A DNA stretch of 64,000 nucleotides from the NCBI GenBank assembly GCA_022925895.1, contig JAKSYS010000076.1, positions 62,001 to 126,000 on the forward strand, in the 5' to 3' direction. The number at the start of each line of letters is the position of its first letter. Within the stretch, counting starts at the first letter, position 1. Below the pieces are notes generated by a model, which saw nothing but the letters and a program-made list of their open reading frames with translations, had not been told where the DNA came from and made no database searches. A program made the translations under genes and the position numbers. Source of the DNA: Fragilaria crotonensis. Lineage: Eukaryota > Bacillariophyta > Fragilariophyceae > Fragilariales > Fragilariaceae. Positions 11,901 through 22,699 of the stretch are shown one piece after another.

Positions 11901-12076
11901 CCACCCTTGGAGATTGCTCGGTTCATGATGGCTCTAGTGAAGTCTACTGTGTCCAGAGTCGGAAATTGGGCTTTCAGGGCTCGAAAGTACGTCTCATCGG
12001 ATAGCCACTTGTCTCGATATCGACCTTGCTTGGTAACTTCAAGCCAACACTGGTAAAACACCTGTAGCGTCTTCAT
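8929..12076 (-). CDS. Large DDE transposase, IS630/Tc1-mariner class, one frame change
   Basis: The main open frame runs 11904-8929 (991 residues). It has a helix-turn-helix segment with the family signature VDGHERPDVIFKRNEF, then the three catalytic regions: GQDESVY (first Asp), FAFIFDHSQGHAKK (second Asp) and KGLLQVLWERGWID (Glu). The late motif PKFHAEM...EYSWG is typical of large eukaryotic IS630-like transposases. The start is probably the ATG at 12076, which opens an N-terminal frame (residues MKTLQVFYQCW on) running to 11705 in another phase. The two frames overlap, so one frame change near 11830 must be bridged. The 991-residue frame itself has only a GTG at its upstream end. Apart from that the catalytic core looks whole. 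Ends of the element were not found. Confidence 0.8.
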
Positions 12077-12084
12077 GACAGCTA

Positions 12085-12159
12085 ATCAGCCCCGCCTTTT
12101 GCAGCAGTTGCCTTCGGTACTTGGTTAATTGATGTTTGGTAGAAAGAGGCGGGGCTGAT
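12085..12159. repeat. Perfect 13-bp inverted repeat upstream of the transposase start
   Basis: ATCAGCCCCGCCT at 12085-12097 is the exact reverse complement of 12147-12159, with a 49-bp spacer. It begins 9 bp upstream of the probable transposase ATG. It could be a relic of the element's terminus, a transposase binding site or a promoter structure. Confidence 0.75.
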
Positions 12160-12897
12160 GGGGACTGGAAGATGATGAAATCGTAATTTGATTATCATGG
12201 TCAGCAGCGCTGTTTTTTGTGTGATACCGATCGTGTTGTTTGTATGAACGAGGATGCCCGATCAGAATTCACTCCGTGATGAGAATAAATTTTGTACCAC
12301 CCCTACACAATTTCTAGTATTTGTTTTGGATGCGTGAACCCAGCCATACCAATAATAGGGGTGTGTGCATACACATACAGAGTACAAGTACGATACTCGG
12401 AAGTGTATTGATTTCACTCTCGTCTTCATTGTGTGCACTGCGCTATGTGCACTCCAATACGCGAACGCATGCTACTGGCACTATATTCATACTGTATACT
12501 GAATACCATATCTCTTTGTGAGTCCGTAGTACCAGTACCAGTACGGATGATTTTACTGTCGAGGACGTACTGGAGTACTTGTACTACTCCAGGCGAGCTT
12601 TTCCCTTGCTATGATATATATCATGAAAGGGCACAGACTTCAGTCCGAGGCTCTGTATTGTACTATGATACTCCAGTACACCAGTATGTTTTGATTACAG
12701 TAGTTGCAGGTATGCGTGATATGGGTACTATTACCCAGTGTATGCAATCGACATCGCGTATCGTGCAGTCAAGTCTGGTTGGAATGGTACAACCGGTACA
12801 TGTAGTACATACGTGGATGACAAGTACTCGCGTGAACAATCTTCGTATCTGTATCTATGAATATACAGTTTATTCGTACGTCGTAGTCACTATGATA
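12160..12897. other. Intergenic, GTAC-rich
   Basis: No gene is supported. The plus-strand open frame 12433-13041 runs into the adjacent MITE and has no protein-like composition. Numerous AGTAC/GTACT motifs occur at 12380-12860. Confidence 0.5.
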
Positions 12898-13217
12898 GAG
12901 ACCATTCGGGCTCTGAAGGGCTGGCCCGAAATTCGACACATATCCCATTTTTTAACTGAAAAATTTGAACACACATGTTTAATTTGCTTCCCCGTGGAAG
13001 GAAGCAATCATCAACTTCACCAAAACCCAAAAGTTCGATGAGATCGTGCACTACGTGAGACCTCTACATACATGGAGTACAATGGTGCACGATCTCATCG
13101 AAGTTCAAGGAATTGGGAGAGAAAGGTACACTACAAACGATCCGAAATATGTCATGTAACGGTCTGTTAACGCGTGTTCGCATTTTCGGGCCAGTCCTTC
13201 AGAGCCCGAATGGTCTC
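12898..13217. mobile_element. TA-flanked MITE, 320 bp, with internal palindrome
   Basis: Terminal inverted repeats begin GAGACCATTCGGGCTCTGAA on both sides, and 33 of about 34 terminal bases match. TA flanks each end (12896-12897 and 13218-13219), the target duplication of Tc1/mariner elements. Inside, 13034-13051 and 13085-13102 form a perfect 18-bp inverted repeat (core GATGAGATCGTGCAC). There is no coding capacity. The very similar ends suggest fairly recent insertion. Confidence 0.85.
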
Positions 13218-13293
13218 TAGTGTTCCCTCGCAATGAACTTTGCATGTAGAAAACATGATCGATACAAGCTAGTCACGAGCCGCAACCGTCTTG

Positions 13294-13993
13294 CCGACAG
13301 ATCTGATGAGGTACTCGAGTACAACGTGGCACGTATCCGTTCAGATGCGACATCTGTTCGAGGTCCCGAGGAGTTTTTGTACCACGAGTGTCGTAGAAGA
13401 AAACGGATGTCTCGAGAACATCTGACACAGATCTGTTTTTCATATCTGTCAATCCCGGTGGCAAGACGGTGCTCATTCCATTGTTATTTGCCTTCGGGCA
13501 AACTTTGTGAGCCCATAACTTCGCCAATAATGGCAGCAACATAGATATTGAAACAGATATCAAAAGCCCTATAAAGCAGCTTTCCAAATCTGCACTACTT
13601 TATCTTGTATCTCACTTCGTTGAAGAGTTAGAGGCTCATCAGAAAGCACTTTTTCCCGAAAACAACAAAATCGACAACATTTGTCGGGATATAACAATTG
13701 AACGAAGAAGGTTATTATAAAATGAAGGACAGATTCGGAAAGTTCACATCTCGCGCTTTCCGAATCTGTTTCAATATCTACTTTGGTGCCATTATTGGCA
13801 AAGTTATGGGCTCTCAAAGTTTGGCAAAAACAATGTTATGCTTGACGGACGAAACAGATCAGATATCTTCCAGATCGTGGACAGATATCTGTTTTTTTCT
13901 ACGACGCTCGTGGTACAAAAAATATCATGCGAGGTCGTAAATATACGCAGATCTGAACAGATCATCTGACCGACATCTGATCAGATCTGTTGG
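13294..13993. repeat. Fold-back element with ~300-bp imperfect inverted arms
   Basis: Left and right halves are mirror images around about 13655. Segment 13499-13560 pairs with 13762-13822 (about nine bases in ten), 13374-13402 with 13893-13922, and the outer ends CGACAGATCTGATGAG and its mirror CTGATCAGATCTGTTGG pair around 13296 and 13990. CAGATCTG and CAGATATCTG palindromes recur through both arms and continue to about 14070. The unpaired centre is 13600-13715. There is no convincing coding region. It resembles fold-back (FB)-type repeats; the mobilising family is unknown. Confidence 0.75.
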
Positions 13994-16433
13994 ACGAGGT
14001 GATGTTTTCTACGAGAGCCGCCCGGTACAACATCTGACAGATATCTGACCCGATATCTGATCCGTTTCGTCCGTCACTCGTGACTCGTGATTCGAGGAAG
14101 GAGCCCTGGTGAACACATAGATCACGTTCTACCATTAAAATTAAAACAAGGGGTTTTGTATGGTATGGTATGGTGCCTGGCAGTAGTGTACTACTAGCAC
14201 ACCACTGGCTAAGACGCAGCATCATAAAGGCCTTCCCCATGTACTCGAGTATTAGCAAAATATACCACCAAATACACCGGCACCAGTAATCCACAAAACT
14301 CAATGAGTACCTGGTACTAGCTCCAATGCGGCGGTTCGAGTGCACACGGGTGAAAGAATATCGGTGCTAGTTTTTTGAAAAGTTACAATCGTAGCTCCTA
14401 GTAATAATTTTACGTGTTGCTGTTACTACAGTACACGTGTATTCGAAAACTCTCGTTGTAAAAAATTGTCGTTCATAATGATTCCATGTTGGAATGACCA
14501 TGGCATCCCCCATTTGCATGGCAAGAACCATGACTTTGCCGTCCATTTCCGAAATGTATTAATAGCCTTGGGAATACATGGCTAGCAGCCAAGACAAGAA
14601 AATGAACGAGAGATGTGACCGATGATGATTCTTCCTTGTGGTCCAACCACTGCTTATGGCTGGTTGTCAAGAACCGCACGCACCAACCAGCAGCAGAGAA
14701 AGATTTTTGTGGATGGGTCGATGAGGAGCGTCCTTAGCATGAGGTGAAAATGGCTGGGTGCGAAATGATAGAGCTCGTACTACATTGCGAGTTTCACGTA
14801 AATGTGACCAGACGCAACAACAGCAAGGCATCCAATACTTCCACTTGCCATATGATGATGCAAACAAAAAGAAGGCACCCCATGACACGATTGCAGACTG
14901 GATGGGGTGAGACTTGAAGCGGACGCCTCAATGCACAGCATGATTCACCAACAAGCTTAGCTAGAGGCACAGCAATTGACTGACGAAACAGGAGGAGCAA
15001 TTGTGCACAACTTACTCATCGCGATTCAGGAATACATGCTGTTGGAGAGGGTGGTGATGCATATTGTTCCTTGATCGGTCTTAACTAAAGCTTGAATGTG
15101 AAAATCGGTGAATTGGTTCCTTTTGCGGTTGTGTTAGGCATCACATAAAGAGAGAGATGATTGGGGGGGCATCATGGTTCCTTTGGATAGAAGCTGGCAT
15201 CGGGTTGATGAAGGTAGTCACATACTGCCAAATGAATGTTCATTGGTCGCAATCGATATTTTATTAAGAAGCCATCTTGACATTGAAACAGATGGGGGAT
15301 GCAAGTTACTTCCAAGAGATATTTGGTCGCCATTAAACAATGGCCATGCGTTGTGTCAGATTGATGTCCAGAACTGACATCAGTTATGGACCGACGGTGG
15401 AATGACTTGTTCCGTCGGTATCAATCTGCTGGCTGAGAACTTGCCTCTGGACTTCCTGTGCTTTGGGCATTTTGGATGAAAGTCAGATCCTGGGTGTGAG
15501 CTGTGCTTTGGTTGAATTTGACTCCTCTGTGAGCAAATTGATCGCTGGAGTACGAGATACTAGATAGTGATGATGCACGCATCTAGAAGTACGCATCTAG
15601 AAGTAGAGCTCTTTTTGAAGTGCATTGTGTTCGGCATTGCATGAGGATGGGGGAATTCACTCCCGAGGAACATTTGTATTGACTCTTCCTGCACGATGTG
15701 ATTCTTGTAACACAGCAGGAATACGTTGATAGGGTCGGTGTGTGTTGTCGCAAGTCAGGTATTATGTTGTCTGTGCTCAAACCTGGTTAACACCAAGTCT
15801 ATTATGCAATCAATAGAGAGTGAAAGTGAACTGTTAGTGAACTTGTGTACAATACACTTACTATGCGATCGACCTGAACGCCATTTCATTAAGTTCGGAG
15901 GTGCCAGGAGGCAGCAGGCAGGAGCTAGCATCGAAACGTGGTACAGTACTGAAATTGATCTTCACAAGAGGCTGTACATTTTGTACCAGCACCTACTTAA
16001 CAAGGGAAAAAAATTATGTAGAAAACCGTGTGCACTCGAACCGCCGCCTTGGAGGTCGTAGAGTCCTCTCAATATTCTATGCTGGAGCTACATAGCGGTA
16101 GTAGTGTCTACTAGTATTATGGTGGAGTTCGAGCACTGTATGAATAACCGTGGCATGAAAATGGCTGCTCCAATCCCATCAAACAGCTTGCAGCATCCCG
16201 CGTGCCGATTACCAACACTCGTGGATTCCACCGCAATTGTACAGTACGGTACTAGAGTACTGCACAATTCAAGACTCCCTATGCAGTTGTTCATATTTTT
16301 CATATACAACGTACTATGCATTCACCCATTAACAGAGCACAGATCAACATATGTACGTTGTCGGCACAGGTAAGGAGTACTGGTACCTGGTACTTTTACC
16401 ACATACCAAATAGAACATAGAATAACCCCAGAC
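13994..16433. other. Long intergenic stretch without supported genes
   Basis: Both strands were scanned; open frames are short and show no recognisable motifs. The left end continues the CAGAT-rich repeat. Several GTAC-rich patches occur (16060-16390). Confidence 0.5.
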
Positions 16434-16997
16434 TATCGTTGTGTTTTAAACAAATTCAGATTTTGAATTTGTTTTAAACAGTTTAAAACTGTTTAAAACA
16501 ACTTTGTTTAAAACAGCAACAGTTCACAGTAGTAAGTACTACAGTACTCCAAGTAGTCCAGTACTCGGAGTAGACCACCAATCAATACGGTTCATAGCCT
16601 TGAGAACAAGACAACAAGGATAACCAAGATAGAAAGGAGCCCTAAGGACTAATCAGCATGAACTTATAATTGCACTTATGCCTGACAATACTCTGCCTTG
16701 TTGCATGCAGGTATCCCACCAACTGAATGGTATGGATCCCCTAAGTGTCCACTGATAACATCCTTTCGTCTCACCATTCTTGAATCAAAATGTATTGAAT
16801 TGTCTCACAGGTTGAAACAGCATAGTTATGTGATGAGCAATGAGACTTGTCGATGAAAAAACCGTATCATAACCGTAAAACCTTAACTCTAACCTAGATT
16901 TCAATTAAACAAATTGTTTTTTTGAAAAAAAAAAGTTGTTTTAAACAGCTGTTTAAAACAGGGTGTTTTAAACAGCAATTAAACAAACACAACGATA
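16434..16997. mobile_element. hAT-like MITE, 564 bp, 8-bp target duplication
   Basis: The two ends share a perfect 13-bp inverted repeat TATCGTTGTGTTT (16434-16446 and 16985-16997). The direct 8-bp repeat CCCCAGAC flanks both sides (16426-16433 and 16998-17005). Subterminal regions carry many TTTAAAC or GTTTAAAAC motifs in both orientations, as hAT transposase-binding regions often do. No coding capacity is present. An 8-bp duplication points to hAT; Merlin or P-type elements are alternatives. Confidence 0.85.
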
Positions 16998-17009
16998 CCC
17001 CAGACATTC

Positions 17010-19395
17010 CTGTCCTACCGGGTAGGACAGTTTTATTTTCGATGTGGGTACTTGTACCCATCCTCACAAATTGTCCTTTTCCCGATTTAGCAATAGGGCA
17101 AAATGTAACCTTAAACTAACGGGTTAATAAAATTTAACACGAGGAGCCCCTTGTTATCATCAATCTGATTACCTCAATCTTCATGGCTTATTCGCTGTGC
17201 GTCACGGATCGTTCCTTGCGTACATACAGTTCATCCGTTGCACACATGGTTGTGTGTGTGCGATCCAGTTTTTCCGTTGAACCATGCGTTCTTTTACGTT
17301 ACAGTCTTAAAATTTGGGCATCCGCCAATTTTTTGAGGATTGACACGACCCAAACCGTTTGTACAAGACTTGTTCCTCACAATCGTAATCGCACTCTGAT
17401 TTCATTGCGTTTGGAGGAATGATATCTCCATCATCATGGAGGATGAACATTTGGGTTACGATGTTGATGAGCTTGCTCCTCTTTGTGGAGCTAGGGGGGA
17501 GGATGATGTTAACAGCAATATGATGGAGATGATGTTTGACCTGAGTGCATACGTCAGTGGACGAAACGATCAGGACGACGACGATGAATGTGACGACGAG
17601 CTTGGAGGTACAAGCAACAGCGGCGATACGTCCGGTCAAGGCTGGACGTATCTCACTGGATCTAACAGACCCGAAGTTTTCATTTCGGTTGATGGCGTTG
17701 ACAACCGTTTGCTTGACAGGGCTCGTGAGGAAGTTCCTGCTGTGCTGATGAATATCAAAAAGAAACTTGGTGCAAGGCGTGATCGGGACATTCGTTTGAT
17801 ATCGCCCGGCGACTGCTTAAGGGCTTTCATGGACCCCACGTTTCTGGGATACATGAAAGCTTATATTAACACATAAACAATCGTAATGACGACGTTTCCA
17901 GCTCTGACATTATTGCATTCATTCGTATTGAGCTCATGCTCTCATTCTATAAGGTAAGTACTACTGCGATGGTGATTGGCAACCTCTGCAATTATGACTA
18001 ACACTTCTGCTGTTCTGGCTGGTGCTTACTATTATACTAGGTTTCCCCACAAATGTACTTTGATCCTGCCAACGCCTCCAGCTTCCCGACGTCAACCTCT
18101 GGCATGAGTCACGGACGGTATTTGCAAATACTGAAAGGTCTCAACACCACCAATCATGTGCCAACCATAATGAATGTTTGCGGTTCGACAATGCGTCGAG
18201 TTAACACAACAATTGGAAGTGGTGGAGTGTGGACCCCCCCGATGTCACACAACACACATATGGCTACCGCCATGATGATCCTTCGTCGATCTTGCTCTGA
18301 GATAGGATTCATATCAGGAGTAACTGATATAGGCCTTGATGACGATTTGCTACGACTTCGTTCTAGGAAGGATGTGCTAGAAGGCTACTCTCAGATCAAC
18401 AACCCCAACAAGGGACTGGGCGTCATCCATCACGGTGCTGTTTCCAACTGCACGTCGTTGTACTGTGGAGGCCACGTTGCATCAAGGAAGGAGTCGACGC
18501 TTGATTGCGTCAAGATACTTCTTCTTGCCTTGTCTGGTGCTTCTATGTATGCAAGCAGCAGCAGCGATGATGACAGGGTGACGAGCGGTGATGACGGAGA
18601 TGATTCATTAGTGCGCATTACGTACAACAAACGCGAGGCATTCTTCGACAAACTGCCGCTTATTGAACGGAGAATTAATCGAAGAGCTCACCACAAGCGT
18701 GTTTCCATGCAAAAAGCAAATGAGTTGTATCTGGTGTTGTCGTGTTGATCATTCCGCTGCAACAAAACACTATCGACACGGAAGAAAGACAACAATTACT
18801 TGTTTAATCTGTGGTGTGCCTCTTTGCGTTCGACCGAGATACAATGGAGAGAGCTGCTTTGATATGTTCCATACGGCAGAGAAACTGTTTGACCCATGCT
18901 GTGATGAGGCGCGATGCTTGGAAGTGACGGTCCGCGCTGGTGCCAGGGGACGTATTCCACCATCGAGTCGTACGCAACAGGAGACAGCAGAAGGCAATCA
19001 ACATGCTCAACAATCATCGGATTCTACCACTAACGTGGTTGCTGGTAGTGGAGAAGGTGGAATGGTGTTGCCCTTTGCCTCACGGAGAGATAGCGACAAC
19101 GATGACTACGTGCCAGGATTTTCTTCCAGTGACGACGATGACGGAAGGAGTCGGAAACGCAGTGACGTCCGTCGTAGGAGCCACATGACTATTTCAATCT
19201 CCAAGAGGAGGACTAGGCAGAGATCTTCTTTGTGATCAAAAGTAGTGTTGTCTATTGAACCAGAGATAGCGGCCATGCTCATCATGGTGATTACATTTAA
19301 CATGAGAAATTAACACGTGAAAATCTAAAAATTGACTTTCGCGCGGAGTATTTTGAGAAAACTGTCCTACGAAAAGCGATTTCAGAGTAGGACAG
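17010..19395 (+). mobile_element. piggyBac-like DNA transposon with hairpin ends
   Basis: A 2.4-kb element inferred from a piggyBac-type coding region bracketed by matching hairpins. At the left, CTGTCCTACC (17010-17019) faces its complement at 17021-17030. At the right, ACTGTCCTAC (19361-19370) faces GTAGGACAGT (19387-19396). Read inward, each end gives TGTCCTAC, a spacer, then GTAGGACAGTTTT, so the ends are inverted copies with different spacer lengths. The TTAA duplication expected for piggyBac was not found at these edges, so the exact termini remain open. It sits 5 bp from the target duplication of the hAT-like MITE. Confidence 0.6.
17436..19235 (+). pseudogene. piggyBac-like transposase, interrupted
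   Basis: Three open segments follow one another. Segment one (17436-17876) starts with ATG and an acidic N-terminus, then FMDPTFLGYMKAYINT. A second segment, open from about 17870, runs into a GTAAGT donor at 17954; a TATACTAG acceptor at 18040 gives an 87-bp phase-0 intron leading into SPQMYFDPANAS and MSHGRYLQILKGL, the latter matching the piggyBac motif where an Arg-containing helix begins the catalytic domain. The third segment (about 18712-19235) carries the cysteine-rich C-terminal domain, CIWCCRVDH, CLICGVPLC and CFDMFHT, which is the best family marker. Frame changes near 17870 and 18712 are not explained by introns, so the copy is probably dead. C-terminal basic patches (KRRTRQR) could be nuclear signals. 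Confidence 0.65.
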
Positions 19396-19606
19396 TTCAG
19401 TTTTGAGGCTCAGAAACGATACCCAACTTCACGCCAACATATCTCTACCATTTTAAGGACTACAGACAAAAACAGGACGGATTCTAAAATCAAATGAAGT
19501 CATCTTTAAGTTGTACGACTACGATTTTGAAAAGAATTGATAGGTGGAGTTAGCGAGCATCGCCAAAATCTGTCCTCTTTTTCTGTCCTATTTTTTTCAT
19601 GTCTGG

Positions 19607-19690
19607 CGATAAGGTGGTGTGTATACAGCAAAAAATTTCCGAACTTGGATCCAAGTTTCCAAGTTTCCAACGGAATCTCACCTCCAAAAA
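19607..19690 (+). repeat. Dispersed repeat, copy A
   Basis: About 80 bp containing GGTGTGTATACAGCAAAAA and the palindrome ACTTGGATCCAAGT closely match, in reverse orientation, positions 28146-28226. The family is not recognised. Copy A lies just left of the copia insertion. Confidence 0.75.
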
Positions 19691-19804
19691 ACAAAATAGA
19701 TTCCCTAATTCGTGACTTAACTTGGATTTCCGAGTTAGTAAGACTCAACTTTGATCCACTTCGACATCCAAGTTGACCACATTTTTTTAGCCAAGTTTGG
19801 TTAT

Positions 19805-20119
19805 CACTTGAGACTATCACCGGAGATGATACTCTAATCGTAGAAAATAGTACGTAGTACTGTAGGAAAATTACTGTAGGAAGGTTTCACACAAAGTACG
19901 TTCTGAGAAATTATAAGCTACAGTAAAATTCGGCACTCGATCGTATGAACGACAAACTCGTCGAACGTGTCAAGTGACACTTGACATTTCGGGTAGTTCG
20001 TACGAAATTAATTAGAGACCGGACAGTACAGCGTATCATGTTTCACATTTCGATGGATGACCTCACAGTAGCACAGTACAACGATGGCATCGCAGTCCAG
20101 TGCAGCGTAGGTTTCAATT
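19805..20119 (-). repeat. 3' LTR of copia element
   Basis: The 315-bp direct repeat matches 26639-26953. A purine-rich tract in sense orientation (plus-strand CTCCCTTTCAT at 20120-20130) abuts it, as a polypurine primer site should, which fixes the LTR edge. Confidence 0.95.
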
Positions 20120-20229
20120 CTCCCTTTCATCCATAAATGCTGAAACAAAACACAAAACGTCAGTTAAAATATATATGAGTCAAACGAGGGTTACAGTTTG
20201 AACAAGAGACACAAGGGTTTGGGTGGCCG

Positions 20230-22300
20230 TTACCATCCTTGGACCAGTTTGCGGACGCGTTCGAAACTCTCACGATTTAGTCCTTTCGTAAGAAAATCTG
20301 CCCACTGCTCCTGAGTGTCGACCTTCACGATGGCGACCGTGCCATCACGCACGTGCTGCCAGAAGAAGTGCCACTTCACCTGGAAGTACTTCGTGCGGTT
20401 GGTGATGCGTTGGTTTACGGCGAGAAGAAGCGCGCCGTTATTGTCTTCGAAGACTTGACACTTGATCGTCGACGTGAACGTGCGAGGAAGTTTGATGCCG
20501 GAGGCGACTTCCTGGAGCATGGAACGGAGAGGCAAGAGCGTACGCATCGCGGAGCTGAGAGCGGAGTATTCGGCTTCGAGCGTGGACAAGGAGATCTCAC
20601 TTTGGAGGTGAGATTTCCACAAAATGGGACATCCGCCGAGCGTGATGATGTACCCAGTTCGAGACTTCGCGGAGGTCGGAGAACGATCGGGATCACGGCC
20701 ATGGAGACCGGCGAAGTCGGCGTCGACATAACAGTCGAGATCCAGCGTGCCGGTGGGCTTGACGATCATGCCCATGTCGCTCGTGCGATGCAAGTAGCGA
20801 ACGAGAGTTTTGACGGCGGACGCGTGGCTTCGTTTCGGGCTGTGGCAGAACCTGGCGACCTGGCTGACGGCGAACGCGATGTCGGGGCGAGTGTTTGTGG
20901 ACAAATAGAGGAGCATGCCGACAATTGAACGGTAGCTCCACGTTTCCGTCATGGGAGGTCCATCGGGGTCGATTCCAAGTGCGGCCTGAGCGGCTGGCGT
21001 CCAATTGTAATTGCTGTCGGACATGCCAGTCGCTTCCTTGATCTTTTGAATGAGACCCTTCTGAGTGAGGGTCAGGGTCCCATTCGTTGCGTCGCGAGTG
21101 AAATTGATGCCGAGGAAGTCGGTGAACGTACCCTCGCGAGTAAAACTTAAGTTTTTCGCTTCCAGGTTGGCGAAGAGCTTGTCAAGGTCGCTTTGGTCGC
21201 GATAGGCGATACCTAAGTCATCAACGTATAGAACGACCATAATTGTATCTTTGTAGAGCAGACACGGGTCGTTAGCGCAGGCTTTAAAGCCTTCTTCACG
21301 AAGAGCCTCCGATAGATGCTGGTACCAAAGTCTTGGCGCCACACTCAAGCCATAAAGGCTTTTCAGGAGTCGCAGGCACGTGGCGTGGCCTCTCGGAGAG
21401 TGGAATCCACGTGGCAAATGGATCCAGACTGGATCCGAAAGCGGGGCTTGAACGAACGCGCTGCTGAAGTCGATTGTGCAAGTTTTCCAGTTCAAAGTTA
21501 GAGAAAGAACTAGGAACAACCGTACAGTACTCCAAGCCACGACTGGGGCAAAAGTCTCCTGAACGTTTTCTTGGAGATCGCCTCTTACACAGTAGCGTGC
21601 CTTGTACTTACTGATAGTACCATCGGGAGTACGTTTGCGACGAAACACCCAAGTACCGGGCAAAATTCGAGTCTTGGCTTCCGTGATCGGCACTTCGATC
21701 CATGTACCGTTTTTCTGCAAACTTTGAATTTCGTCGTTTGCAGCCTTCAGCCATTTGTCGATGTTGTCGCGATCCGCCATTGCTTCGGCGAAGCTCAGAG
21801 TGTCAGGATCGCTGACACTCGCCTTATACGATGAGGGAGGTGGCGAGAGACACTCGGCGACTTCGTTGTACAGCCATTCGAGGGAAGTTCCATCGAATTC
21901 GGCCATGTAACCGTGTCCTTGTTGTCCGTCGTATCCGAGGCGGACAGGTGCCGAACGATTGCGAGTGGAGCGACGAGGTTCGTGTTTAACAGGTGTGCTC
22001 TTTGCTTTTGTTGCTTTCGGGACGACTGGTTGCTCGCTCACTTTCTTGTCGCTTTCGTTCGCAGGACGAATTGGAGTCGGCGACGATGGGAAGAGTTTGA
22101 CTGGAGTTGGAGTCGGGAGTTGAGGCGCAATCGGCGTAGGCGGTTGCGGAGTCGCCTCCCTTGGAGTCAGCAACGGAGTGGCAGGGGGAGGAGGCACAAC
22201 GACTGGTGGTGGCGTCGCGATTTGCTCCCTTGGAGGCTGCAACGGAGTTGACAGCGGAGGCGGAGCGACTGGGAGAACCTGCGGAGGAGTCGCGTTGTCG
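20230..22300 (-). CDS. pol: copia reverse transcriptase and RNase H region
   Basis: Conserved copia RT motifs are visible: the entry region WVFRRKRTPDGTISKYKAR, the catalytic VVLYVDDLG, and the RNase H segment with EDNNGALLL and RTKYFQVKWHFF near the end. A long proline- and threonine-rich linker precedes the RT. This belongs to the fossil element described above. Confidence 0.9.
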
Positions 22301-22699
22301 AGAGCGGTTGCGACGCGTTGCATCTGGGAGAGGAGCTCGTTCGCTTGCTCGTAATCGGTGGAGCCAGCAATCAGCCTTTCTTCGTCTTCGTCGTCGAGGA
22401 CGTATTGGAACGTCGAGTCTCGGAACATGCGTTGCCAACAATCATCGTTGAAGTTCGGAAGGTCGTCGGCGGAAGCGGGGACAGTTGCGAACCAATCGTC
22501 AAAGACGATGTGAAACTGCGGAGTGATGTACCCCGTTTGAGGATTCAAGACAAGAGGGACCGAGCTGGCGTGTTTGTCTGAGAATCCGAGGTTGACGGTG
22601 CGAGTTGAGCGAGGAGTCCAACGTGGCAATTTCTTGCCGTCCGAGATCATTTTGTCGAGGACATAAACTGGACATCCCCAAACGTGGACGTCCATCAAT

